DNA of 49,146 nucleotides from assembly GCA_035630615.1 (NCBI GenBank), contig DASQKI010000093.1, positions 1 to 49,146 of the forward strand. Reading direction: 5' to 3'. Source of the stretch: DATFRX01 sp035630615 (GTDB lineage: Bacteria; Actinomycetota; Actinomycetes; Propionibacteriales; Nocardioidaceae). Position numbers and translations under genes: made by a program. Positions 1 through 7,756 of the stretch are shown piece after piece. Numbering within the stretch: position 1 is the first letter of the stretch; every line of letters begins with the position of its first letter. Below the pieces are notes generated by a model that ran no database searches, had not been told where the DNA came from, and worked only from the letters and a program-made list of their open reading frames with translations.

Positions 1-139
1 GCTGCGTCTCGCTGTACAACGCGAGGCGGCGGTCAAGAAACTCGGGACCTTGCTTGCCCCAGTAGCCGCCCCAGTCGCCGCTGTGGGCGCCGAACCCGTC
101 GAGGGTGGAGAAGACGTCGAAGGTGTAGGTAGCGGTCAT
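1..139 (-). CDS. Dihydrofolate reductase-family (RibD C-terminal-like) protein, truncated by window edge
   Basis: The first 46 codons of a minus-strand gene run off the left edge. The start is ATG at 139, preceded by a good Shine-Dalgarno (AGGAGAG, 144-150). The N-terminus begins MTATYTFDVFSTLDGFGAHS, the typical first strand of the DHFR/RibD-C family, in which a Sx(D)G segment follows the first beta strand. Members are NADPH-dependent reductases; the substrate here is unknown. The gene diverges from the GNAT gene at 307. Its upstream region carries a promoter-like pattern shared with the DHFR-family operon at 7164. The family call rests on the N-terminus alone. Confidence 0.7.
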   Translation of the reverse strand, partial: MTATYTFDVFSTLDGFGAHSGDWGGYWGKQGPEFLDRRLALYSETQ

Positions 140-194
140 GATGCTCTCCTCGAGTGCGGTTGGGTCGCCCTCGTGGGCGAACCTTTCATACCTG

Positions 195-222
195 CCACGA
201 ACACCGCTGCCCCGAAACGACA
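195..222 (-). promoter_or_regulatory. Putative ECF42-type promoter for the left-edge DHFR-family gene
   Basis: Read on the minus strand: TGTCGT (222-217), a 17-nt spacer ending in GTT, then CGTGG (199-195), 55 nt before the ATG at 139. The same TGTCG-N17-CGTG layout, with the same GTT before CGTG, precedes the DHFR operon at 7164. The -35 is one base from the TGTCGA motif I recall for ECF42 sigma factors. Assignment to the sigma factor at 8967 is inference. Confidence 0.5.
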
Positions 223-306
223 CCGCCTCCCGATGTCCTTCGAGGACTTTGGTACGCCGCTGGTAGCGATCCGACCCCGCTCTAGGAAGGAGGGCATCAT
301 CGGTTC

Positions 307-1074
307 ATGACGTTCACCCTGCACACGTCCTCAGAGCGACCCGACCTCTGGGAGCGCGGTATCCCCTCCGCCTCGGTATGGCCGGAGTACAACTTGCATG
401 GTGACGTCCTAAATCGCTGGTGGCTGCACTTGGACGAGGATTTGCCTGAGTTCCAGTTCGTGCTGTACGACGACACGCGCGACGAGGTGGTCGCAGAAGG
501 GCACACGGGGCCCCTCTGGTGGAACGGCTTGGATGAGGACTTGCCGGAGGGCATCGACGCGGCGATCGAGCAGATCTTCGCCCACGTACGAGCCGGCGAG
601 CGCGGGAACACCACCCTCTGCGCGCTGGCCGCGGAGAGTCCACGCGAGGGTCGCCGCCGCGGCCTAGCCATGCAGCTACTCAACGCCATGCGCGAGATCG
701 GTGAGCGTCAGGGGCTAACACACCTGGTCGCTCCGGTGCGACCGTCGCTCAAAGAGCGGTACCCACTGACGGCCATCGAGCGCTACGTTCGATGGCGCCG
801 AGACGATGGACAGCTGTTCGATCCTTGGATGCGTATCCACGAACGCCTTGGCGCGCGAGTGGCAGCCCCGATTCCCAAGTCTCTGAAGATCACCGGGACT
901 GTAGCCGAGTGGGAGACCTGGACCGGGATGGAGTTCCCTGAATCGGGAGACTACGTCTTCCCCGAGGGGTTGGCGCCCGTGCACATCGATCGGTCAAAAG
1001 ACCGCGGCTCCTACTGGGAGCCAAACGTATGGATCGTGCACCCAAACCTCGCCACCCAAGAAACGCAGACGTAG
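307..1074 (+). CDS. GNAT-family N-acetyltransferase
   Basis: A 255-residue protein. A stretch near residues 110-125 (ESPREGRRRGLAMQLL) matches the acetyl-CoA pyrophosphate-binding loop of GNAT enzymes (R-x-x-G-x-A). The preceding beta strand (NTTLCALAA) and following helix also fit the fold. The N-terminal 90 residues are acidic and Trp-rich, and the region after residue 150 is longer than in a minimal GNAT. The substrate cannot be told. A purine-rich AGGAAGGAGG (284-293) lies 13 nt before the ATG, a long spacing, so the start is only fairly certain. It diverges from the DHFR-family gene at 139. Confidence 0.75.
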   Translation: MTFTLHTSSERPDLWERGIPSASVWPEYNLHGDVLNRWWLHLDEDLPEFQFVLYDDTRDEVVAEGHTGPLWWNGLDEDLPEGIDAAIEQIFAHVRAGERGNTTLCALAAESPREGRRRGLAMQLLNAMREIGERQGLTHLVAPVRPSLKERYPLTAIERYVRWRRDDGQLFDPWMRIHERLGARVAAPIPKSLKITGTVAEWETWTGMEFPESGDYVFPEGLAPVHIDRSKDRGSYWEPNVWIVHPNLATQETQT

Positions 1075-1178
1075 GAAACGCCCGGACAGGACGCGATGAC
1101 GGTGCGTCTTACCGCCGCGTTGATGGGGCTCGGCCAGTGCACTCTCATGCCGCTGACATGACGGCATGGGCGTGACGC

Positions 1179-1289
1179 TCATCGAGCCCGGTGGAGGTCG
1201 TAGCCTTCGGCCGCGGGCCGGTCGGAGGCTGCCTGGTTGATCATCCGTTCGTCATCGACGACGAGGATCCGGCGGGTAAAACTCGGCAC
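1179..1289 (-). pseudogene. Response-regulator receiver-domain remnant
   Basis: A 36-codon minus-strand reading frame starts at GTG 1289 and stops at TGA 1181-1179. It encodes RRILVVDDERMINQ followed by AAEGYDLHRAR. The first part is the signature beginning of a response-regulator receiver domain: beta1 followed by the acidic pair DD and E. The second matches the end of alpha1 and beta2. The phospho-acceptor Asp, the rest of the receiver and any output domain are missing, and no continuation is visible in 1075-1178 in any minus-strand frame. It lies between the GNAT gene and the hypothetical gene at 1335. I read it as a broken, truncated regulator gene. Confidence 0.5.
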
Positions 1290-1334
1290 GCTCGATGGAG
1301 GCTCCGTGCAGATCTCGCGGCGTGCGCGCAGGCA

Positions 1335-1673
1335 CTACCGCTTTCCCCGTCCGAACATGCGGCCTAACCGTTCGGCCATCGACCTCGCCGGCTTGACATC
1401 GATCAGGTTCGACCCATCGGGCAGCGGGAGGTTCGCTGCCTGGTCCGCGGAGAGTGTCGTGCAGACGTAGGTGGTGTAGATCGCGCCGATGAGATCGGCG
1501 TCCACGAACCGTGCACCTTCCGCCGTCTGGACGACGATACCGTCGAACACGGAGACCTTCTCGTCGACCAGCACGGCCTGGACCGTGGCGAACTGGTGCC
1601 CATCGTCCGTCTGCACCGGCGTGCCCGGCTGGAGCGCGGTGTAGGCAATCGGGTCGTCGGGCGCGTCAGGCAT
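1335..1673 (-). CDS. Conserved hypothetical protein (112 aa)
   Basis: A 112-residue soluble protein not recognised with confidence. The middle (TPVQTDDGHQFATVQAVLVD, then VFDGIVVQTAEGARFVDADLIG) looks like an all-beta, PRC-barrel-like domain that would sense or bind something through a small barrel; this is an impression from the strand pattern. The C-terminus is basic (RLGRMFGRGKR). TAGGGT (minus strand, 1685-1680) lies 6 nt before the ATG and there is no Shine-Dalgarno, consistent with a leaderless transcript. It is followed on the same strand by the response-regulator remnant. Confidence 0.6.
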   Translation of the reverse strand: MPDAPDDPIAYTALQPGTPVQTDDGHQFATVQAVLVDEKVSVFDGIVVQTAEGARFVDADLIGAIYTTYVCTTLSADQAANLPLPDGSNLIDVKPARSMAERLGRMFGRGKR

Positions 1674-1679
1674 GACCCA

Positions 1680-1685
1680 ACCCTA
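1680..1685 (-). promoter_or_regulatory. -10 element (TAGGGT), leaderless start
   Basis: On the minus strand TAGGGT is followed by 6 nt and the ATG at 1673. The TAnnnT-N6-8-start arrangement recurs before at least ten other genes in the window. Confidence 0.4.
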
Positions 1686-1850
1686 CGGCCGCCGCGCGAC
1701 GACGGCGCCACATCGCTTCTGAATGGCGCCCCGGTCTCGTTTGCCCACGCTGAACGACCGCTCATGCCCCGATCCGCGCGATCGCCGACGTGCGTCCTAC
1801 CGCCGCGAGCGCCAAGAGTTTTCCGGGCGGAACTGGGCGAGGATGTGGTT

Positions 1851-2606
1851 ATGCACGCGCTTACCTGGGGCCTCGATGTCTCCACGAACAAGGCCAAGAC
1901 AGCTGCCGTCGCTCTCGACTGGTCAACCCCAGGCGAGGCGCGCGTCATAGACGTACGCCAACCCCTCCGCGCAGCCGACATTGGACCCCTGATGGCCGAG
2001 CACAGGCAGAGCAGGTGGGCGGTCGATGTTCCGTTTGGATGGCCGGACCTGTTCGTCGCCCTGATGGCCGATCGGCACGACGGACCGCTGCCGGCCGCGG
2101 CGATGCCGGCTGCAGCGGACTGGGAGAAGTGGCGAACCCGGCAGGTCGCGCAGCGGCGCACCGACCGATTCCTCACCGACGACCCCCGAATCAGGACTCG
2201 TCCGCTGCCGGCGTCCTTCCAGCTGCTCGGCGCGACCGCCGCCATGTGGGTTTTGGTCGAGGCCCAGTTGGTCTCCCTCGGTGTCCCGATCGACCGGGCT
2301 GGTCTTGAAGGAGCCGTCTGCGAGACCTACCCGTCGGCGGCTTTGGCGGCGTGGGGCTTCGGGAAGGCTAAGCAGACCTGGTCTGAGTTGCAGTCCAACT
2401 TCGCCTTCCTCACCAGCGACGACCGCCTGCTCAGCTGGTTCGCCAGTGACGACGTCTGCGACGCCATCGTGTGTGCCCTTGTTGCCCGTGCCCGCGACCT
2501 CGAACTCACCCTCGGCCCGCCTGACGACGCGCTCGACGCCGGCCGGCGTGAGGGCTGGATCCACGTCAGCTGCGAACCGAGTGACCTGCTGGCCAAGACC
2601 CGCTGA
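1851..2606 (+). CDS. DUF429 domain-containing protein
   Basis: 251 residues. The beginning (LTWGLDVSTNKAKTAAVALDW) has the RNase H-like beta1-turn-beta2 of DUF429. Later segments (SRWAVDVPFGWP, then RRTDRFLTDDP and ETYPSAALAAWG) are characteristic of the family: an acidic VDxPFGxP, an RxTD and an E-x-YP motif. DUF429 proteins are predicted nuclease-like but have no established role. ATG 1851 is chosen because GAGGA at 1839-1843 is well spaced; the frame is open further upstream but without coding character. It is a single gene between the hypothetical gene on the other strand and the carboxypeptidase. A GC palindrome (2667-2680) lies downstream. Confidence 0.75.
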   Translation: MHALTWGLDVSTNKAKTAAVALDWSTPGEARVIDVRQPLRAADIGPLMAEHRQSRWAVDVPFGWPDLFVALMADRHDGPLPAAAMPAAADWEKWRTRQVAQRRTDRFLTDDPRIRTRPLPASFQLLGATAAMWVLVEAQLVSLGVPIDRAGLEGAVCETYPSAALAAWGFGKAKQTWSELQSNFAFLTSDDRLLSWFASDDVCDAIVCALVARARDLELTLGPPDDALDAGRREGWIHVSCEPSDLLAKTR

Positions 2607-2844
2607 CCCAGTTCCTAGCCGGGCCTGGCCGCTCACTCCAACCCGCAGACGAGCGGCGTCATTCCGCCGCCGGCCGGCGGACGCTCGACCGTCCGCTTAT
2701 ACCGAGACCCGCACGGTTGGCGAGCCATGCAGTCATGAGCGAGGACGATTAGTGCGTTCTGCGCCCGTTGCGAGGGCCGCACACTGGTGCAAGACTGACG
2801 ACCTGCAGGGTTCTCCTCGGGGTCTCACCTCGGAGGTGGAGCGG

Positions 2845-5800
2845 ATGCGCGGCTGGCTCATCGGATCACTGGTAGCTGCGGTTGTAACCGCCATGTGCGC
2901 GGGACTGTCGCCGGGCGTGTCAGCACCCACGGCCGAAGGCCGGGATCCCGATCGATTGGATGCCTATACGGTGACCGTCGCTCCGTCGCAGCTGCAGGCT
3001 ATCGCCCAGCAGGGCTTCGACGTGACTGGCCAGCGTCCGGTCAAGGGTGGGGTCGAGCTCGACATCGTCATGGACCATGCGCAGGCCGATAAGCTCGAGG
3101 CCGCCGGCATCGACGTCGAGCTCACCCGGGTCAAGGGCGGCATGACCGTCAGCCAGTTCGCGGCTGCGCAGGCCGCCAACGGCTTCAACGTCTGGCGCTC
3201 GTACGACGAGCCCGGCGGCATCCGCGACCAGCTCTACGCTGCGGCGCGCAAAACCCCCCAGCTGGTGAAGCTCGAGGTGCTCGGCCACACCGGCCAGGGT
3301 CGCGAGATCATCGCGGTCAAGCTGACGCAGGGCGCTCAAGAGCAACCGGACGGCAGTCGGCCGGCAGTCCTCTACAGCGCCACCCAGCACGCGCGTGAAT
3401 GGATCTCCACCGAGGTCGACCGGCGGCTGATGAACTACTACATCGACCGGTGGCGGGCCAATGACCGTGCAGTCCGCAAGCTCCTGCAGTCGACTGAGCT
3501 CTGGTTCGTGCTCGTGGCCAACCCCGACGGCTACCAGTACACGTTCGAGCACGAGCGGCTTTGGCGGAAGAACCTCCGCGACAACAACGGAGACGGTGAG
3601 ACCCAGGTCGGTGACGGCGTCGACCTCAACCGCAACTTCCCCCGGCACTGGGGTTGGGACGAGGAGGGGTCGTCGTCCATCCAGTCCAGCGACACCTACC
3701 GTGGCCCGGAGCCGACGTCGGAGCCGGAGACCGAGGCGATGGTCGGCCTGCTCGACCGGATCGGGTTCGCGTTCGTGGTCAACTATCACTCCAACGGCCA
3801 GTGGCTGCTCTACTCCGAGGGCTGGCAGACCAGCACTCCCACGGCAGACGACCCGATCTACTACGCGCTGTCCGGCAATCTGGACGCCCCGGCGATCGCC
3901 GGGTTCCACCCGGGCCTCAGCTCGGACGTCCTCTACGTCACCAACGGCGAGACCACCGACTACGCGCACGGCGTGACCGGTGCATTGGCATGGACGCCTG
4001 AGCTCTCAGCGGGCTGTCCCAACTGCGGCTTTGTCTTCCCCGACGACGAGGCGCTGGTCCAGGCGGAGTTCGAGCGCAACCTGCCCTTCGCAAGGTCGGT
4101 GGCCAACTCCGCGACTGACCCCGATGATCCGAAGACGGTCACCGGGATCACGACCAAGCCCTTCTACATCGACAGCGAGGACCCGTACAAACGCAGCAAC
4201 CCGGGCACCCAGCTGAGCTTCACCAAGTCGTACGGCGACCCGCAGCCGGTCGCCGTGATCGCCAAGCGGAGCCTCGGCCCCGTGACGGTGAAATACAGCA
4301 TCAACGGTGGTCCGGTGCAGTCAGCACCCACGTCCGAGTGGGAGGGCGGGTCGCGGTACAACCCGGCGTCCGTCTACTACCACCAGATGCGGGGCGTGGT
4401 GACCGGAACCGATCCCGGCGACTCGGTCGAGGTCTGGTTCGAGGGTGGTGGCCAGCGGAGTGACTCGTTCACCTACCAGGCCGTCTCCGAGCGCGGCAAT
4501 CGCGTGCTCGTCGTGGCGGCCGAGGACTACACCGGCGCCTCGCCGGTGCAGGCGCCGGGCCCCCACTTCGCCGACACGTACGTCCAAGCCCTGGCCGCCA
4601 ATGGCGTACCGGCTGACGTCTACGATGTCGACGCCGCGGGGCGGCTCGCTCCGGACGCGCTCGGAGTGCTCAGTCACTACGACGCGGTGATCTGGGAGAC
4701 CGGCAATGACCTGGTGACCCGCACCGCCGGCCGGGGGGCTAACAACGCGGACCTGCTGGCCCTCGACGAGATCCTTCAGTTCCGCTCGTACATGAACGAG
4801 GGCGGCAAGGTGATGTTCGCGGGCGACTCCGCCGGCGTGCAGTACACCAACACCGTCGGCAACCAGATGTACGACCCGAAGGGCGAGGTCGCCTGCAGCC
4901 CACCGCCGGCGGGTATCGACCCGCGGCGCTGCCTGCCGTTGTGGGGCTCGTTCGGCGGTGGAGACCAGACCCATGACGTACTGCAGTACTACCTGGGCGC
5001 CTACCTCGCGGTGCCCGCTGACGGTGTCGACGACAGTGGCGGCGCGTTCGACGCCATCGGCGTCGGCGACCCCTTCACTGATGTCGACTGGGGCCTCGAC
5101 GATCCGGTCTTCGCAGGAAACACCACCCGGCGGTCGTCGTTCATCGCGACCAGCGGGGTCCTGCCGGTGGACCAGTTCAAGCAGTTCGAGAGCTCGGCGG
5201 CCGCAAGGTATGACAAGCCGGGCAGCCCGTTCGACCCGCACACCGGAACGCACTACGTGTACTCGCAGATCGCGGACGTCTCCTACAAGAGGCTCACCCG
5301 CGAGATCTCGGTACCCGCAGCCGGTGGGTCGATGACGTTCTGGACGTCGTACGACACCGAGGCGGAGTGGGACCACCTCTTCGTGGAGGCGCGCACTCCC
5401 GGCGGTGAGGACTGGACGACGCTGCCGGACGCCATGGGGCACACGACGCAAGACACGGGTGAGAGCTGCAAGCAGCAGACCTCCGGTGGCTGGCGGACAC
5501 TTCACCCGCACCTCGACCATTATCAGACCCAGACGGGTCCTGCGACGTGTGCTCCGACCGGCACCACCGGCGCCTGGAACGCCGCGAGCGGCAACTCCGG
5601 TGGCTGGCAGCAGTGGAGCATCGATCTCTCGGCGTACGCCGGCGAGAACGTCGAGATCTCCATCGCCTACGCCAGCGACTGGGCGTCGCAAGGCCTCGGT
5701 GTCTTCCTGGACGACATCACGCTCCCCGACGGCACCAGCACCTCGTTCGAGACCGGCCTGGAGGGCTGGGCGATCACGGGGCCGCCCGACGGCAGCGCAC

Positions 5801-5964
5801 CCAACGCCAACAACTTCGTCCAAACCGACGCCTCCGGCTTCCCGGTCGGCAACGCGATCTCCACGCCGCACTCGCTGCTGCTGGGCTTCGGTCTAGAGGG
5901 AGTCTCGACAGCGGACGAACGCAACGCTGTGATGGGCAGGGCGCTCGACCACCTGTTGGGGTAG
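2845..5964 (+). CDS. Secreted zinc carboxypeptidase, peptidase family M14, with C-terminal accessory domains
   Basis: 1039 residues, about 2.5 times a minimal M14 enzyme. GGAGG at 2832-2836 sets the ATG at 2845. Residues 1-30 form a signal peptide, so the enzyme is exported. The M14 catalytic domain spans roughly residues 110-430. Zinc ligands are H182 and E185 (QHARE) and H315 (NYHSN); substrate-binding R263 sits in LNRNF; the catalytic Glu is E386 (TPELS). Beyond it are a beta-rich segment (450-550), a region resembling a Rossmann/ThuA-like glutamine-amidotransferase fold (550-800), and a terminal jelly-roll like that of immune-inhibitor-A proteins (SFETGLEGW near 970). It probably degrades extracellular peptides. 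A hairpin at 5982-6034 follows. Confidence 0.88.
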   Translation: MRGWLIGSLVAAVVTAMCAGLSPGVSAPTAEGRDPDRLDAYTVTVAPSQLQAIAQQGFDVTGQRPVKGGVELDIVMDHAQADKLEAAGIDVELTRVKGGMTVSQFAAAQAANGFNVWRSYDEPGGIRDQLYAAARKTPQLVKLEVLGHTGQGREIIAVKLTQGAQEQPDGSRPAVLYSATQHAREWISTEVDRRLMNYYIDRWRANDRAVRKLLQSTELWFVLVANPDGYQYTFEHERLWRKNLRDNNGDGETQVGDGVDLNRNFPRHWGWDEEGSSSIQSSDTYRGPEPTSEPETEAMVGLLDRIGFAFVVNYHSNGQWLLYSEGWQTSTPTADDPIYYALSGNLDAPAIAGFHPGLSSDVLYVTNGETTDYAHGVTGALAWTPELSAGCPNCGFVFPDDEALVQAEFERNLPFARSVANSATDPDDPKTVTGITTKPFYIDSEDPYKRSNPGTQLSFTKSYGDPQPVAVIAKRSLGPVTVKYSINGGPVQSAPTSEWEGGSRYNPASVYYHQMRGVVTGTDPGDSVEVWFEGGGQRSDSFTYQAVSERGNRVLVVAAEDYTGASPVQAPGPHFADTYVQALAANGVPADVYDVDAAGRLAPDALGVLSHYDAVIWETGNDLVTRTAGRGANNADLLALDEILQFRSYMNEGGKVMFAGDSAGVQYTNTVGNQMYDPKGEVACSPPPAGIDPRRCLPLWGSFGGGDQTHDVLQYYLGAYLAVPADGVDDSGGAFDAIGVGDPFTDVDWGLDDPVFAGNTTRRSSFIATSGVLPVDQFKQFESSAAARYDKPGSPFDPHTGTHYVYSQIADVSYKRLTREISVPAAGGSMTFWTSYDTEAEWDHLFVEARTPGGEDWTTLPDAMGHTTQDTGESCKQQTSGGWRTLHPHLDHYQTQTGPATCAPTGTTGAWNAASGNSGGWQQWSIDLSAYAGENVEISIAYASDWASQGLGVFLDDITLPDGTSTSFETGLEGWAITGPPDGSAPNANNFVQTDASGFPVGNAISTPHSLLLGFGLEGVSTADERNAVMGRALDHLLG

Positions 5965-6270
5965 GAGAAGCCAGATCCCTTCGTGGTGCTGAAGCCAGGG
6001 TGCCCAGCGGTTCACTTGGCTTCAGCACTGCACGTTCCCGGATACACCTCACCGCTGTTCCCGCTGCTGAGCCTGAGGTCTCGTCGACGCCGCCCTCGTG
6101 CCTGTGGGCCCTGCGTCCTGGAATCGAGCGACTCCTTGCCAATCCGGATGCGGATCGTCCGGATGGCGTTTTACGCTTTCCGACACGGCTTGTCGATGGA
6201 CCTGGAATGCGGCGCACAGAACCAGTGGGATCTCGGCGGGCCGGATCGAACAGCGACGAGGGGTTGGATC
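5965..6270. other. Intergenic region between carboxypeptidase and cupin-TPR gene
   Basis: About 306 nt. It contains the hairpin described at 5982-6034. The remainder (6035-6270) has no convincing ORF; its overlapping frames are shadows without coding character. A TGTCGA at 6191 lacks a matching -10. A GAGGGG at 6258 serves the next gene. I see no other structure. Confidence 0.5.
5982..6034. terminator. Hairpin terminator after the M14 carboxypeptidase gene
   Basis: GTGCTGAAGCCA (5986-5997) and TGGCTTCAGCAC (6017-6028) form a perfect 12-bp stem with a 19-nt loop. CGTG (5982-5985) and CACG (6031-6034) add 4 bp after a 2-nt bulge. There is no T-run, so this is the U-less type common in actinobacteria. 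Confidence 0.55.
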
Positions 6271-6918
6271 ATGACTGGTTACGCGGTTGCACATCTGGAC
6301 GAGATAGAGGAATTTGCGGACGCGGGCTGTCACTATCGACCGGTCCGGCACCACCTCGGCATCACGGCGTTCGGAGCGACGGCGTGGACAGCGCGTGCGG
6401 CCGGCGCCCTCGTCATCAACGAACACGACGAGGGCGACCCCACTGCGGACCAGGAACTCTTTATCGTGCTACGCGGACACGCCGTGTTCGACCTCGACGG
6501 TGACCGGGTCGACGCGCCGGCCGGAACGCTGGTGTACGCCCGTCCCCGCACGAAGCGGACGGCCACCGCCAAGCAGGAAGGGACAATCATCATCGCGCTG
6601 GAAGGCACGCCGGGGAAGGCGTACGAGCCCCGCGGCTGGGAGCTGTGGGCTCCGCTCGCCCCGCGTTATCAGGCGGGTGAGTACGCCGAGGTTGCTGACC
6701 GTCTACGCGCCCTGGTGGCTGCCGCTCCGCAGTACCCCATGCTGTTCTTCAACCTCGCCTGCTGCGAGAGTCTCTGCGGCCAGACGAGTGAGGCACTCGA
6801 TCATCTCCGGCACGCCATCGCCATGTCGGAGGAGTTTCGCGATTCCGCTAAAGACGACTCCGACCTCGATCCGATCCGCGACGAACCCGCGTTCAAGCAA
6901 CTGGTCAGCGACTACTAG
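6271..6918 (+). CDS. Cupin-fold protein with C-terminal TPR-like segment
   Basis: 215 residues. Residues about 30-115 have the beta-barrel pattern of a cupin: INEHDEG near 50, QELFIVLRGHAVFDLDGD, and PAGTLVYARP. The usual two-His metal set is incomplete: the His-containing first motif is weak and the second motif lacks its His. Residues about 135-210 (AGEYAEVADRLRALV, then FFNLACCESLCG and ALDHLRHAIAM) form helical TPR-type repeats ending in a TPR end-of-group segment. This cupin-TPR pairing occurs in uncharacterised actinobacterial proteins that may sense a ligand or bind a partner. ATG 6271 has GAGGGG at 6258-6263. It appears monocistronic. Confidence 0.7.
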   Translation: MTGYAVAHLDEIEEFADAGCHYRPVRHHLGITAFGATAWTARAAGALVINEHDEGDPTADQELFIVLRGHAVFDLDGDRVDAPAGTLVYARPRTKRTATAKQEGTIIIALEGTPGKAYEPRGWELWAPLAPRYQAGEYAEVADRLRALVAAAPQYPMLFFNLACCESLCGQTSEALDHLRHAIAMSEEFRDSAKDDSDLDPIRDEPAFKQLVSDY

Positions 6919-7103
6919 AGGACCACGCAGATCGTGCCCGCACCATCGGGCACCTGACGCGACCCGCCACGCCTCAGGCGCCTTGTGCGCAGACCCCGAC
7001 GCGGAACGACCCTCTGCCGCTGACCGTGCTGAGGTGCCGAGCCGTCAGAAACCGCATCCGTGGTGCGGGCGTCGCGCGGATGGGGTCAGTCAGCGGCGAC
7101 ATC

Positions 7104-7131
7104 TGTCGATCCCGCCGTAGTCCGTTCGTGT
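7104..7131 (+). promoter_or_regulatory. Putative ECF42-type promoter of the DHFR/SMP-30/DGPF/sigma operon
   Basis: TGTCGA (7104-7109), a 17-nt spacer ending in GTT, and CGTGT (7127-7131), 32 nt before the ATG at 7164. TGTCGA is the -35 motif I recall for ECF42 sigma factors, whose gene is the last one of this same operon. This suggests autoregulation. The same layout lies before the DHFR-family gene at the left edge (195-222). Confidence 0.6.
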
Positions 7132-7163
7132 AGGGGGTGAAGACACCGAACGGAGGCATCGAC

Positions 7164-7745
7164 ATGGGCAAGCTGATCGTCGTCAACAACCTCAGCCTCG
7201 ACGGGGTGATGCAGGCGCCGGGCCGCCCCGACGAGGACACGCGTGACGGGTTCACCCGCGGCGGCTGGGCGGCGCCGTACAGCGACGAGGTCATGGGTCG
7301 CGTCATGGGCCAGCGCATGGCGGACCCCGGGCCGCTGCTGCTCGGGCGTCGAACGTACGAGGACTTCTACTCCTACTGGCCCCATCAGACCGACAACCCG
7401 TACACCGACGTGCTCACCAAGGTCCAGAAGTACGTCGCCTCGACCACGCTGACCGAGCCGCTCCCGTGGGCCAACTCCACGGTGCTCACCGGCGACGTCG
7501 TCGACGCGGTCACGGCGCTGAAGGCGGGACCGGAAAACATCGGCGTTCTCGGCAGCGGCGAGCTACTCCGGACCCTGATACGGCACGGCCTGGTCGACGA
7601 GTACGTCCTGCTGATCTACCCGCTCGTCCTGGGCACGGGCCGCCGTATGTTCGACGACGACGGCACGTACGCCGCGCTCCAGCTCGTCGACTCGGTGACG
7701 ACGACCACCGGTGTCGTGATCGCGACCTACCGAACCACGGCGTGA
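7164..7745 (+). CDS. Dihydrofolate reductase-family (RibD C-terminal domain) protein
   Basis: 193 residues, normal for the family. The N-terminus (GKLIVVNNLSLDGVMQAPG) is the family's first strand and the SLDG turn. LLLGRRTYEDF (about residues 55-66) is the NADPH-binding helix, and VLGSGELLRTLIRHGLVDE (about 130-148) is the conserved glycine-rich turn and helix. ATG 7164 is preceded by CGGAGG (7151-7156); an in-frame GTG at 7137 has no such site. It is first of four closely spaced genes ending in an ECF sigma factor. DHFR-like genes are recurrent partners of ECF42 sigma factors; the substrate is unknown. Confidence 0.85.
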   Translation: MGKLIVVNNLSLDGVMQAPGRPDEDTRDGFTRGGWAAPYSDEVMGRVMGQRMADPGPLLLGRRTYEDFYSYWPHQTDNPYTDVLTKVQKYVASTTLTEPLPWANSTVLTGDVVDAVTALKAGPENIGVLGSGELLRTLIRHGLVDEYVLLIYPLVLGTGRRMFDDDGTYAALQLVDSVTTTTGVVIATYRTTA

Positions 7746-7756
7746 GGAGGCCCACG

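Noticed and set aside
2281..2844. Extension of the carboxypeptidase frame upstream of 2845
   Set aside because: This frame overlaps the DUF429 gene and is Arg/Pro-rich shadow sequence; the signal peptide begins right after ATG 2845.
6191..6196. TGTCGA upstream of the cupin-TPR gene as a third ECF42 promoter
   Set aside because: 17 nt downstream the sequence is GCGCA, not CGTG, and the distance to the start is different.
7016..7097. Inverted repeat GCCGCTGAC / GTCAGCGGC in the region before the DHFR operon
   Set aside because: 9 bp with a 64-nt gap in GC-rich DNA; no further support for a terminator or operator.
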